NCBI RefSeq assembly: GCF_030269925.1
Contig: NC_085107.1
Coordinates: 18,788,001 to 18,852,000, forward strand
DNA from: Bombyx mori
Lineage: Eukaryota > Arthropoda > Insecta > Lepidoptera > Bombycidae
Length of the DNA: 64,000 nucleotides
Direction of reading: 5' to 3'
The notes beneath the pieces are model-generated. The model did no database searches. It was given only the letters and a program-made list of their open reading frames with translations, and was not told the DNA's origin. Shown here piece by piece: positions 22,516 to 33,977 of the stretch. The position numbers and the translations under genes are program-made. Positions within the stretch are counted from its first letter, which is position 1. The number at the start of each line of letters is the position of its first letter.

Positions 22516-22963
22516 TTCGTAGTTTAGATAGTATTAAGTTGCGCGTTCGAGGGTAGTTTTTTAAAATTTCATTGCGAATCTGATTAGCAAATAGCCCACT
22601 CACTATCTTGATGATAACCTTGTCTATTACTGCTTAGTTGGTGCTGATCTGAAGGACAAGAACTCCGCTACTGTAAAGGCACTGAAAGAATAACTTAACG
22701 TCAGCAATATGAGTGCGTGTTACGAGCAACGACGTCGACCGTGACGTCATCATTCACTCACCTACAGCATTAAGATCTTCATTAAGGCATTAATTAATTA
22801 ATTAATTCACTTAAATAAAATTTTAGACGTATTTGTTATCTCGTCTTGAAAATAAATCCTTGACATCACATGTATCATAATAATATATTGTCAATAGTAA
22901 ATTTACTTAGTGTATATTGTTAGCGTGCCATTTTGTCATGTTGTCACTAGTTAAAACTGAGCA
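22516..22963. other. no gene; ATTA microsatellite
   Basis: Contains 'attaattaattaattaat' at about 22788-22806 and otherwise nothing recognised. Confidence 0.5.
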
Positions 22964-23406
22964 TCTATATATTAATACGTGAAGCAAAAACTTTGTATCC
23001 CTTTTTCTTCGGATTCCTTTTTACGAAAATTGCGCGGACGAAGGAGTATGAAATTTCCCACACGTATAGAAAATATAGAGAAGTAGTGCAGAATGTTAAA
23101 ATTGTTTTTAATTATGCATTAATGATACATTAAATCAATAAAAAAAACATTACGCACACTAACAACTATTTGACAAATACACGCATAAGTTTATTGTCAA
23201 ACTTTTATTATTGTTTATAGTCTGTGGTCAAATTGAGAATAGATTAATATTGTTTGTCTTTAATATTAATTGTCTATAGTGTGGTCTTGGCGGAATATGT
23301 GATTATAGAAGTTTAATTAATAGTCTTTTACAATAGAGCCATAGTAATGTACAAACTTATATTTTCAATTAATTACAGTTGAATGTCGGCTACTGCGGGG
23401 CCACTA
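22964..23406 (+). mobile_element. non-autonomous Helitron, family H1, complete
   Basis: 5' TCTATATATTAATACGTG, 3' hairpin region and CTAG at 23403-23406, with A at 22963 and T at 23407. Compared with the other copies it has a small internal duplication near the 5' end ('ttcttcggattcctttt'). Confidence 0.75.
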
Positions 23407-23645
23407 GTTATATTAAATATGCGAATATCGATACAGTTGCATACATCGCACGATACAATTTCATCGGGTATCTTTGACGCCACAACGACTTCAATCTGCG
23501 CGTATGATGATTTTATTTAATGAGTAGTAGGTACATAATTGAGTTAGTTGTGAGCTCATACGTGTGTATTAATGCCTAACGTGAACTCATAATACACGAA
23601 CAAATCAACATGCAAAACAAACGTGCCAATATAAAACTGTTTACC

Positions 23646-23760
23646 ATATTTATTTATTTATTTATTAAGTTACACCAACAAAATGATCATCAATACAAAA
23701 CATTGAACAATTGACAAAAGTTCATGGCAGATGTCACCTCAATTATAGGTGCAATCGACA
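23646..23760 (-). repeat. non-LTR retroelement 3' tail candidate with (TTTA)n
   Basis: Read on the minus strand, the segment ends 'ggtgtaacttaataaataaa' and runs into repeated AAAT, a common form of LINE 3' terminus. No coding part was recognised. Confidence 0.3.
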
Positions 23761-23944
23761 GAGCATTAACATAAAAAAAAAATATACAGCTAAGATTTAC
23801 CATATCAATGTATTACTCATTAATTATTCGAATTCAGGTATAGAACAGCGAATCCATTTCTTTTCTGATTCGACTATTCGTATAGTATTAGTAAGCTAAG
23901 ATAGACAGTGAACTTAGCGCTTGCCATTGACACTATAATGTTTA

Positions 23945-24573
23945 CTAGAGATCCCGCAGTAGTCGAAATTCGACTATAATTAATTGGAATTGTAAGTTTG
24001 TACACTATTATGATTGTATTTTATACTTCTATAATCACAAATTTCGCCAAGACTACACTATTACAAATATTAACAAAGGCAAACAATATTTAATCTATTC
24101 TCAATTTGACAACAGACGTCAAGAACAAAAGTTTGACAATAAATAGTATGCTTGCGTGTGTGCGTCAAATACATGGTATGTAGTGTGTGTAATGTTTTCT
24201 TTATTGATTTAATGTATCTTTTATGCATTATTTTAAAAAAATATTAGCAATGTGCACTTCTTCTCTATATTCTCTACTAGCGACTTGCCCTCGCTTCGCT
24301 TCGGAAACATTAAAACACACATGAAAACAAAAAAAAAATTAAAAAAAAAAAAAAGTAGCCTATGTTCATCAGGGACAATGTCGGCTTCTAATGGAAAAAT
24401 ATTTTTTCAAATCTGTCCAGTAGTTTCAGAGCCTATTCGAAACAAACAAACAAACAAATCTTTCCTCTTTATAATATTAGTATAGATAAGTGTGGAAAAT
24501 TTCATACTCCTCCGTCCGCGCAATTTTCGTAAAAAGGGATACAAAATTTTTGCTTCACGTATTAATATATAGA
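23945..24573 (-). mobile_element. Helitron H1 copy interrupted by another Helitron
   Basis: The minus-strand H1 copy begins CTAG at 23945 and ends with the complement of TCTATATATTAATACG at 24573, followed by T. It is split at 24276/24487 by a family H2 element. Outside that insertion it is nearly complete. Confidence 0.78.
24277..24486 (-). mobile_element. Helitron-like element H2 nested in H1
   Basis: It begins CTAG (complement of the 3' end) and ends at the complement of TCTATACTAATATTATAA. It sits exactly between A (24276) and T (24487) of the host element, without duplication, as expected for Helitron insertion. The middle has A-runs and an ACAA repeat. A second H2 copy is at 46966-47167. 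Confidence 0.78.
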
Positions 24574-24590
24574 TTTCGCCATCAAATATA

Positions 24591-24732
24591 ACACTTGTAA
24601 CTATACTGAGACCTTAGAACTATTACTTAAGGTGGGTGGCGCATTTACGTTGTAGATGTCTATGGGCTCAGGTAATAACTTAACACCAGATGAACTGTGA
24701 GCTCGTCCACCCATCTAAGCATAAAAAAAAAA
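24591..24732 (+). mobile_element. Bm1 SINE, 3' fragment
   Basis: The last 140 bp of Bm1 ending in 'ccatctaagcataaaaaa'. Confidence 0.8.
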
Positions 24733-25399
24733 CTTGAGGTTTTGGTACAAATATATTATGTGTAGTGGCTTGCTACATACCTTTGAAGGACCATTTCATT
24801 GATAACAAGATTGTGTGATCGTTTCTAAAATAACCCCTTCGTTCCTCGTTAACGCGATTAGACAATAATTATGCAGACCCAACTTCGGTCGCAAATCGTA
24901 AAAGTTCCTGGTTCTATTTTAGTTACATATTTCATTCTGACTCGTTATGAAAAGACCGTTTTAGAACGGTCTCAGTTTAATTAGATTTCGGTAATTTTAT
25001 CACACGTTTTTTATAAAAAAAAATGATTTTATTTGATTTTGAAAGACCATGCTATTTATAAGGGATTTTACTCTGTGTAACTGGAACTGCCGTGCTACGG
25101 ATTGTGGTCACTAATGATCGTTGGTACAATAGTCAGATAGTAGTTTTCGTAAAGACAAAAAATGGTGTGGACTCGCGCTGATTCAAACCGGTGCCCATAT
25201 TGATTTGCAAACACATTGACTTGTATATCGGATCCGATTTCAAGATAACACCGGGTTTTGTTATCCGTGTGCTTTATAGTCTGTGTTCCAAGGGTAGTGC
25301 TCCGCCTGTATGTTTGAGCTCATCCCGGATGATACCGATATTACTGCAAGAAAAATCCAGATTACCATGCTCGAGGATAAATTATACTCGAGGAGTAAG
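24733..25399. other. no gene supported
   Basis: AT-rich spacer. The frame at 25191-25472 mostly overlaps the next Bm1 copy and is not a gene. Confidence 0.5.
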
Positions 25400-25721
25400 T
25401 TTTTTTTTATTCCATAGATGGGTGGACGAGCTCAGAGCCCACCTGGTGTTAAGTGGTTCCCGGAGCCCATAGACATCTACAACATAAATGCCGCCACCCA
25501 CCTTGAGATATGAATTCTAAGTTCTAGAATTCTTCTAGTCTAGTTCTAGTCTTAGAATTCATATCTCGTATAATTACAACGGCTGCCCCACCCGTCTAAC
25601 CGAAACGCATTACTGCTTCACGGCAGAAATAAGCAGGGTGGTAGTACCTACCCGTGTGGACTCACAAGAGGTCCTGCGACCGGTAATTATGCAAATTATA
25701 ATTTTGTGGTTTTGATTTTTC
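25400..25721 (-). mobile_element. Bm1 SINE with an internal inverted duplication
   Basis: The minus-strand body plus the linker region, without the tRNA-like head. The normal body is disturbed at 25505-25567 by a perfect 17-bp inverted repeat, reported separately. Confidence 0.82.
25505..25567. repeat. 17-bp perfect inverted repeat within Bm1
   Basis: GAGATATGAATTCTAAG at 25505-25521 is followed after 29 bp by its exact complement at 25551-25567. Other Bm1 copies have only one arm, so this is a local inverted duplication that could form a hairpin. Confidence 0.85.
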
Positions 25722-26660
25722 ACTGAGACACTCAATCGTGGACTTTCAGAGATTTTTCTAGGCTATGCGATAAAATCGAAATTTCATGTATATTTAAACC
25801 TTTTTCCCAGTCTCATCGTGATGGACATTGACATTTTTTAAGGTTGAAGCCACGGATGCCACTTACTGTTGAATTAAATTACCAAACGGACCTGAATTAT
25901 AAACTATGATTTCATTTGCCTATTCACGTGAGTTTTATCTCCTTTTATTACCTTTATATTCGGACAAAACACAATACACCATTATTATTTTATTGAAGAG
26001 GAGAACCCAGAGCATTTTAATTAAATCACAAGCGACGTATTTTCCTTGTAATTTTTTATGCTCATAACAAATCCTCTACAATATAATATTTTTAATAAAA
26101 CTAACAATATTAGATAGAGGAATGTTCCTTTATATTCCGAGCTACAAGGAAGCTTAACAATTTGTCCTAGCACACCAGTACAGACGTTGTTTTATAATTA
26201 AATTCCATTCTAACAAATCTTAGGTTGCTGGGTAGATTTAGTACGATATCAATTATTACTAACATTTAGATTACTTTGCGTTAGGGTTCGTAATAATTTC
26301 TTAATACTTATTTATCTGAGTGACGCTCCAGATTCGCGTCAGTTCATCTCCTCCCGTGAATGTCGTGAAAAGCTATTAAGGGAGTTACCGGCGCAGCAGC
26401 GTTGTCTAAGTATTATACTAGCGTACCGTGATTGTTTACCACCGGCATTTACTGGTAGTAGAGCATTTTATTAGTACACACGAGTAGATACTACCATCTT
26501 ATTTCTGCTCCTAACGTGTGACGTACCAGCAATTTAATCTATATTCTCATTAATAGCATTAATTAAGAACTGAATAATTAATCTACTATAAATATTTTTA
26601 GACTCCATTTTCATTTACAACGGGATCTGTTGGTTTAGCTGTAGTGAAAGAACATGATTG
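25722..26660. other. no gene supported
   Basis: AT-rich spacer without recognised repeat ends. Confidence 0.5.
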
Positions 26661-26840
26661 TTAAGATAAGATAAGATAAGAAAGGGTCGTCTTACCCCCT
26701 TACGGGGGCACAGAACGGGCCTCGGGGTGAACCCACTACCCGGGCAGAAGCTCCCTGTCATGAAAGGCAGGGGTGAACTGATGCAGGGGGAATCGAGGGG
26801 GGAAGAGCTATTTGCAGCGTGTCCGGCTGCATTGTACATT
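26661..26840 (-). repeat. GC-rich retroelement 3' end candidate with (GATAA)n tail
   Basis: 'aagataagataagataag' at 26663-26680 is followed by a compact GC-rich block. On the minus strand this is a GC-rich sequence ending in repeated TTATC, as in some non-LTR 3' ends. The family was not identified. Confidence 0.35.
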
Positions 26841-27677
26841 GAAATACCGGCTTTAATCGAAATAGACTTTCTGGGAATGAAGGAAAATCACAAAAGGGAA
26901 TACTGAAAAGTTCAGAATCATTTCTTAACAAAAAGTAGATTTTATATTGTTTTGCTTTTCGGAGCCTACACGAAATTTTCTATTCTTAATAAATAAAAAT
27001 ACAAAAAAAATAATGGGATTTTTATTTACGTATGCCTTTACAGGCAATTTCAGACTGTTACAACTTCAACATTACCTATATTTAAAAAAGCTTTCCTAAA
27101 TTAAATAGATGATCAAGCTGACGAGTCACCTGGTGTTGAACAGTTTTATCAGTCCCCATACACCAAACTATCGAACGAATGTATCGCAGACAACTTGGAA
27201 ACGTGAGGTAGGCGAGGATCTTACGTTACAAGCTGCGACACAAAATCAGGATCTTCGGTAATTTAGGTTCATAGTATTAACTCTACAAGCTTGCAACATT
27301 CTCACCGTTACTATTGCTTATGAAACAAAACAAAAAAAGATTATAAATAATGACTTTCACGATGAAGGAATAACATCGTTTGTCAAAAAAAAAAAAACGC
27401 AAAAAAAAATTAAGTTTGTTTGGTGAGCTCGCACGGCTTAGTGCCACAGACCACTTTCTTTTTGAGCCGGGTGTCTTATGTCTAGAAAGTATACGGGATA
27501 TGTGGGACTCGGGGGTCGAATATGGTAATAGTCAGGGCGAAAGGTGGTTGCGGATGGGCCTATAGATTAAACGGCTTCCCTGTACTCTTGCCTGACGTCC
27601 TATCCCCACTCGAGATAGAATCCGGATAAGGTAGGATCACTACAGTCAACACTACATCCAAACGTGTAGCTCACCTC
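26841..27677. other. no gene; faint Bm1 trace near 27110-27165
   Basis: A weak minus-strand resemblance to the end of Bm1 ('cacctggtgttgaacag') occurs at about 27128-27144. The frame at 27380-27565 runs out of an A-tract and is unrecognised. Confidence 0.35.
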
Positions 27678-27796
27678 ATAACTTATATCTCAAGGTGGGT
27701 GGCGCATTTACGTTATAGATGTCTAAGGGCTCCAGTACCAATTAACACCAGGTGGGCTGTGAGATCGTCCACCCACCTACACAAAAAAAAAAAAAA
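27678..27796 (+). mobile_element. Bm1 SINE, 3' fragment
   Basis: The last 120 bp from 'acttatatctcaaggtgggt' to an A-run. Confidence 0.8.
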
Positions 27797-28688
27797 CAAT
27801 AGCGCCCAACCGGTACAGCCGTTGAGGCGATAGTCGAAGACTTCACGTCGTTACGGTACAGTTGCTGGTCATCCCAGATGATGCCGCTGATGTTCCTCAA
27901 TACCTCGCTGAACTAAAACGCAGGTTACACCATACTGTTTTTTTTTTTTTATGTACACTCGTTATTCTATTAAACTAAAAATTAGAACTCAAGGATCAAG
28001 ATAGGTGGCGGATTCTGGTTACCACTCAACACCAGGTAAGCTCCGTGACCTCAGCTGTACATATATATAGGAACAACTGCTGTTGTTAAAAAGGTGTGAA
28101 GATTTTTCGCAAATTAAAACAAGCCTTATTAATTAAAAGTTTTACTTTTGTACCTACTCCTAACTTTGTTAATGTTTATGAGTTTTACAAACAAAACACA
28201 CAGCCCATTCATAAATCAGTACGTTCGCATTGTTACTAAAAAATTTTAATTAAAAGCACCACGAACCGTATAAATCCGTGTATTTTTTTCGATGTTATAA
28301 AGGATAATCCTCAAAGAACTTTGTATGAATTTTAATGTAACTAAGAACAACCTTGATTAAATCATCATATAAAAGATTATCTGTAGTCTAATCCCTGATT
28401 ATTGCCAAAGGACGGATAAATAATTCCGAATCATAACACCGAACTATATATATGTATATATACTGGACCAGACAACCGGACAAATGGTTTTTCCTACACA
28501 TAAACATCAGTATAAATACCGTCACTCGCTTTGAGTAATGAGATCGAATTGTTAATTAGAATGGGATACAGAATACTTTACCCTGATAAGTTCGAAACCA
28601 AAAATCTTATTTCTCAAAATTTGATAGATTTTTCGTTACCACACTTAACAATTAGCCCTTGAAACCAAAGTCCATGACTGCTTCGCAG
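27797..28688. other. no gene; degraded Bm1-like traces
   Basis: A weak plus-strand Bm1 trace at about 27990-28052 and a minus-strand trace at 28652-28690 ('gactgcttcgcagcagaa'). Otherwise AT-rich. Confidence 0.35.
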
Positions 28689-28805
28689 CAGAATTAGAAA
28701 ACAAAATGGTACCTAATAATATTCAATACAGAATTAAGAAACAAAATGGTACCTAATAATATTCAATGCAGAATTAAGAAACAAAATGGTACCTAATAAT
28801 ATTCA
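28689..28805. repeat. three tandem copies of a 40-bp unit
   Basis: A unit starting 'cagaatta' and containing 'acaaaatggtacctaataat' repeats at 28689, 28729 and 28769 (the last is incomplete) with only a few substitutions. The first unit grows out of a degraded Bm1 trace. Confidence 0.88.
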
Positions 28806-28932
28806 TGAAAGACCGGATGAGTCATGTACCATCTACCCCTGCCCCCCAGAATTCATAACTCAATTGCCAATGATGATGGCTGCATTTATTGATGCAGCAG
28901 TAGCAGCAGTAGTGAGTGCAGCAACTGACTGT

Positions 28933-29012
28933 AGTTTTTGATGTCCACGGGCTCCGATAATCGCTTAACATCAGGTAACCAGCGAACTCGTTTACCCGTA
29001 TTAGCAATAAAA
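28933..29012 (+). mobile_element. degenerate Bm1 3' fragment
   Basis: The diverged end of Bm1 ('gatgtccacgggctccgata' to 'agcaataaaaac'). An old copy. Confidence 0.5.
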
Positions 29013-29252
29013 ACTTTAATTTGGAGCATAAACAAATCTACCTTATTTAAAAATAATTAGATACATAGTATAATTATTTCTTTCTTAACTGGTCGTTTAC
29101 CTCATTATGTACTTATTTTTTAACTAAGGGGCTTTTTATCAACATACATATTTAAAAAATTCTTGCTGCTTTTTTATTTTAAAGCGCGTGACATTTTTCC
29201 AGACATATTTACTCGTAAAATATAAATTACAAAAGTCTATACGACTTTAAGT

Positions 29253-30800
29253 ATGTATATTTTTAAATCGAATCCTCCGGAAAAGTTGCTTTCTTACATG
29301 TCATTGTGGGGAATATCAGTAAAGGTTTTGAAGTCTGTAATAGACATTATTGCTTCTCATCTTGTTAGTATTTTTAATGATTGTATTAAGTGTGGTGTAT
29401 TTCCTGACTTAATGAAACATAGTAAAGTGATTCCTCTTTTTAAATCTGGTAGTACTGATGACCCCTCTAACTATAGACCTATTTCAGTACTCCCTACGTT
29501 GAGTAAAATCTTTGAAAAAATTATTTTGACACAACTTTTAGAACATTTTAATTCAAATAACCTGCTTCATAATAAACAATTCGGGTTTACAAGGGGTCGC
29601 TCTACAACTGATGCAGGTGCTTATCTAATCAAAAATATATTTCAATCTTGGGAGGAATCGCATGATTGTCTTGGAATTTTCTGTGACTTATCCAAAGCAT
29701 TTGACTGTGTTGAACATGAAACATTGGTGAGGAAACTACATCACTATGGTATTAGGGATGGTGCATTGGAACTTATTACTTCCTATTTATCAGGAAGGAT
29801 ACAAACAGTAGATGTGAAAGGAAATAGATCTTCAGGCACCACGTTGAAAATGGGTGTACCTCAGGGTTCCATTTTGGGTCCTTTTTTATTTCTAATATAT
29901 ATAAACGATTTGCCTAGTTTTATTGAGTCCCGACACGAGGTCGTATTATTCGCAGATGATACATCTTTATTATTTAAAATTAAACGACAATTACAAGTCT
30001 ATGACGAAGTGAATGATGCGATTTCGTGTGTGGTTCATTGGTTCCGTATCAATAACCTATTATTGAATAGTAAGAAAACGAAATGTATTAAATTTACTTT
30101 AAAATGTATTAAATCATCTTTAAATGTGAGACAAGTAGATAGTAATGTAATTGTTTCTGAGGAATCATTGGAGCTTGTTGAGTCAACCGTATTTCTTGGT
30201 ATAACAGTGGACTCCAAACTGCAGTGGGGACCTCATATTCATAAATTGGCGAGTAAGCTCAGCTCTGCAGCATACGCAGTAAAAAAAATTAGAATGTTAA
30301 CAAATGCGGATACGGCTCGTTTAGTTTACTTTAGTTACTTCCACAGTGTCATGTCCTATGGCATTTTGCTATGGGGCAATGCGGCCGATGTAAAAATGAT
30401 ATTTATTCTGCAGAAAAGAGCTATACGTGCTATTTATAACATGCACCCAAGGGAATCCCTGAGGGAGAAATTTAAAGAAATTAAAGTTCTCACTATGCCA
30501 TCCCAGTACATCTTTGATAATTTGATGTATGTTCGTAAACATATTGAGGAGTTTCCTAAGATGTCGGACATACATAATAGAAATACTAGGAACAAACACA
30601 AGCTTGTTGTGCCGATGAGTAGGTTACATAAGATACGAAATTCATTCGGGTGTTTGTCTGTGCGCCTGTACAACAAAATCCCACAAGATGTTCAGAACCT
30701 ACATATACATAGGTTTAAGAAAACTATTAAAGAACATCTGTGCAATAAAGCTTACTATAAAGTCAATGATTATCTAGAAGATTGCACAAAGTGGGAATGA
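29253..30800 (+). pseudogene. non-LTR reverse transcriptase, open 515-codon frame lacking the endonuclease
   Basis: The product resembles the RT half of a non-LTR polymerase, which copies element RNA at the target. Seen in order: PLFKSG and SNYRPISVLP (RT block 1 region), KQFGFTRGRST, a DLSKAFDCVEH motif (catalytic Asp), MGVPQGSILGP, and FADDTS at about 233-238 (two catalytic Asp), then the thumb and a C-terminal region to residue 515. No stop interrupts it. The N-terminal endonuclease is missing; about the first 10-15 codons are flanking DNA read through from a chance ATG. It therefore cannot retrotranspose on its own, although the RT domain itself looks complete. Confidence 0.85.
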
Positions 30801-31081
30801 GTTGCTCGCTCCGGGAATTTCAATATTGTAAAATTGTTATGTTATAATTACTTATTGTAACATGAATATTTAAAAAAAAAATATTTAAAATAAAAATAAA
30901 AATCTAATATTAAAAAAAAAAAAAAAAAAAAATACATGCCCGCTGAGTTTCTTGCCAATTCTTCTCAGGACGGAGGCTAATTCTTGTGAATTGGCGGTAA
31001 TTCTTTTGACGTTCAACAAGTATGTACTTTCATTTATGTTGAATAAAACTTTTTTGATTTGATTTGATTTGATTTGATTTG
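29285..31081 (+). mobile_element. non-LTR retrotransposon (jockey/CR1 type), 5'-truncated
   Basis: It holds the RT frame listed next, a 3' UTR with an A-rich stretch (30908-30930), 'cccgctgagtttcttgccaa', 'gttgaataaaac', and a terminal TTGAT microsatellite (31051-31081). The endonuclease domain and ORF1 are absent, so it is a truncated copy. The left boundary is placed where RT similarity begins. Clade within the jockey/CR1 group is uncertain. Confidence 0.8.
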
Positions 31082-31672
31082 TCTTTCTTACCCTGCCTAT
31101 TTCTGCCGTAAAGCCACCTTAAAGCAGATTGTGTGACTTTCTCGCCGCATAAATAGGCAGGACGGTGGTACTTTTCCTGTATTAAGCTACCATTAGTAAC
31201 TTAACATGATATTCAAACGTATTAAATCTGAATAATTGCCAATATATCTTTGTTTTGCCACATACAGTAAAAAAATCTCATAAAACCGATTTCTTTCAAA
31301 TCCTAAAACGTAAATAACATAATTTTACAAAAATATGACCCTAAACTTAATTGCAGGTAGAAGTGTTTCAATTATGGACAAATTTACATGGCCTACAGAT
31401 TACTGTTTTTTCAAATTGTCACCTTTAGATTATTTGATTATTTTAATAATGATTTTTTTCGTGGACATCATGATTTAATATTATAATTTACTTTATGTGC
31501 CTTCCCCGCCTTAAAATAATTTAATTATATGCCATTAGTTGAAAGCCATCAAAAAAGTGACGCTGTAGAGTGTGCCGAGGAATCAGATAATCATTCATTT
31601 GAAAAATATTACTCTTTTCCTGTAGCCACCGGGTAACAATAGTGCAGAAGTAGTATGAACACGTTTTATTGA

Positions 31673-31674
<2 letters not shown>
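31082..31674. other. no gene; small Bm1 traces
   Basis: Short Bm1 words appear at 31090-31117 (plus) and 31145-31172 (minus). The rest is AT-rich and unrecognised. Confidence 0.4.
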
Positions 31675-31704
<30 letters not shown>

Positions 31705-31965
31705 TCCTTCCTATTACCCTCTGCTGGGGTGTAGGGCTCGGATCAAATTTTTCCATTTACATCGGTCTTGGGCAGTCTGTTCTAGCTCCTCCCACGTCAT
31801 GCCCAAGACCCCTAGCTCCTGCTCCACCGAGCGACGCCAAGTTGTTCTGGGGCGGCCTCTTTTCCTCTTGCCAGACACTTTCCAGGTCAGACCTCTCTTT
31901 GATAGGTGGGTATCGGGCTTTCTCAAAATGTGTTTTATTGATTGCATTGATTTTATTTTTTTTAC
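31675..31965 (-). mobile_element. RTE-like LINE 3' end with (ATG)n tail
   Basis: A minus-strand element whose terminal repeat (read on plus as CAT repeats, 31675-31703) is typical of RTE-type 3' ends. It includes the coding fragment at 31714-31947. Confidence 0.75.
31714..31947 (-). pseudogene. RTE-like reverse transcriptase, extreme C-terminus
   Basis: A 77-codon frame with the signature GKRKRGRPRTTWRR, then TWEELEQTAQDR and KWKNLIRAL. This is the C-terminal tail typical of RTE-like endonuclease/RT proteins. No catalytic domain remains. It ends at the terminal microsatellite. Confidence 0.82.
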
Positions 31966-32689
31966 TTTTTGTGAAGTTCTTCCTAGTGGGAAACTTGTAA
32001 GGTGTCAAATTCATGCTGTAATATATTGGTTATGTATTTACAATAACTTGATTACTTTCATCGATCCGCTGTTGCCTTTTTTCTCTTCGAAATAAGCAAA
32101 TTATCGACTGAAACAATCGCGACCTTGCCCGAAAAACCCTTATTAAATCGAAAAAAGAACGTGCGTGCACAATCACACCTCCACGCTGGCGTTAATGTAT
32201 TCGTGAACACGTGAAAATACAGTCTGAAAGTAGCACGAAACTGTAATAATAATCGAAATGAGCGCCTTTGTCCGTTTGTGCCAGTTGGTACAAGGTCTCG
32301 AAGCAAGGTCGCGACGTTAAGGCTCTGCCCACTACAACTTATGTAATCTTAAGTCAAAATCGCGTGACTTTTTTATTTATTTATTTTTGTTTATGAAATA
32401 TAATCACTTTCATATTTTATTGTTACCTAAAATAAATGAGATTTCTGTCAACCACCTACACTGTGTGTAATTCAATAAAAAAAAAATGATTCAACGATTA
32501 GATATAATGATATTTTGATGAAATGTTTTATATATATTTACATACTTACGCGAGTTTCTCAATAGTTAACAATCGAACCTGACATGTGGCAATGCGAGCT
32601 AATTCTAGTTTTACTAGCTTTAAATGACGAGAAAGATTGCTGGCACTCTCCTCGTAGTCTAAATCTTAATTATATAGCATATTTGCTAC
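31966..32689. other. no gene supported
   Basis: Spacer containing 'ttatttatttatttttg' at about 32372. Overlapping short frames on both strands are not convincing. Confidence 0.45.
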
Positions 32690-32785
32690 CAAACCCTTCA
32701 AACGGAAACAAATACCTGTTTTGTGGCAAAAAATAGACAGTTTGATGGTATCTACAAGTGCCCTTGCAGACTCACCCACGCCCTT
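32690..32785 (-). mobile_element. degenerate Bm1 fragment
   Basis: A strongly diverged minus-strand match to the middle of Bm1 ('cccttcaaacggaaacaaat', 'gcagactcacccacg'). Confidence 0.4.
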
Positions 32786-32973
32786 CCGTTAGTAATTAGC
32801 GAATAATCATTTTGGTGGTCTTAATATTTATTACAGGTCGAAATGCTTCCTGCAAAATTTTAACCCCGAATCAATCGCACGTATCGATACGAATACACTT
32901 AACATCTAATGCCTAGGCTACACCTACTTCAAAACATTAATTTTAAAGCTTCTTAAAGCTTTTTAATGCTTTT

Positions 32974-33642
32974 TACTGGTGGTAGGGTGTCTTGTGAGTC
33001 CGCACGGGTAAGTACCACCACCCTGCCTATTTCTGCCGTAAAGTAGTAATGCGTTTCGGCTTGAAGGGTGGGGCAGCGGTTGTAACTATACTGAGACCTT
33101 AGAACTTACATCTCAAGGTGGGTGGCACATTAAAGCTACGTTACATATAGTCTCCGTGTATACGCTACCCGTTCTAACATATTCTTTGTTCACACATGGG
33201 CACCGTATAACGTTCAACGTATCCGTCATTACTGGATACGATGTTCACAAGCAAATTCGTAGTATACCGCCGCTGTTCCACCAGGATGAAACTTGTTTGT
33301 CTAGCTGCACCGCCCGCCGGCCCCCTCACCCCCGCACTGAATCTATCCGGTAAAATTGTACGCTAACATGACGGATACGTATTCCGTTCATTCAGCGTTC
33401 GATGACAAAACGGAATGTCCTAATTTACCGGAACGTTTTTTTTTTACTGTATACTGAATACTGTACCATATGTGAAATCGCTCATACAACTCCATGCTCC
33501 ATCGATGAAAAAAAACGTATCTGACAAAACGGACCAGTAAAACGGAGACCGTGTGTGAACGGGCTGTAAATATCTATGGGCTGCAGTAACCACTTAACAC
33601 CAGGTAGGTTTTGAGCTCGTCCACACATCTAAGCAAAAAAAA
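32974..33642 (+). mobile_element. Bm1 SINE interrupted by a 435-bp insertion
   Basis: The body starts at the recurrent 'actggtggtagg' boundary and runs to 33132, stops in mid-word at 'gtggcacatta', and resumes at 33568 with 'aaatatctatgggctgcagt' to the A-tail. About 8 bp of Bm1 are missing at the junction. Confidence 0.8.
33133..33567. mobile_element. unrecognised insert within Bm1
   Basis: About 435 bp with no homology to Bm1. A possible TAA duplication flanks it. Inside is an 11-bp inverted repeat, GTATCCGTCAT at 33219-33229 and its complement at 33368-33378, and related words recur near both ends (GTCTCCGT, CCCGTTC, ACAAAACGGA). It is non-coding. This resembles a MITE or foldback element, but clear terminal inverted repeats were not found. 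Confidence 0.45.
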
Positions 33643-33977
33643 CAACTTCGAGATATTTAATGTTAAAATTGTCTCTTACATTGACTCTGAAAAATCACGT
33701 AAAAAAAGTTCTAAAAATATATAAAGTACACACTCAAACAGATATTTGCCAAAAAAAAAGGATCTCTTTCTAATTTCTGAGCTCAACAAATTCTTCTAAA
33801 ACTCACGTAAGTAATAGGCATTTTATGAATATATATATATAGTTATATTTTTATTGATTACTTCACAGAATTAGTAAAGTCAGTCACTAGAACGGTATTC
33901 ATAAAATATATGTATTAGAATGATTTTCAAACATTAAGCTATACACACACTGAAACGTATGATTATTTTATTAATAA
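33643..33977. other. no gene; short (TA)n
   Basis: AT-rich with a TA run at about 33828-33840. Confidence 0.5.

Noticed and set aside
22940..22963. Second Helitron end (CTAG) just before the H1 copy
   Set aside because: A lone CTAG with no hairpin, and no matching body upstream.
28689..28805. CRISPR-like array
   Set aside because: The three units are contiguous 40-bp tandem copies with no unique spacers, in a eukaryotic repeat-rich context.
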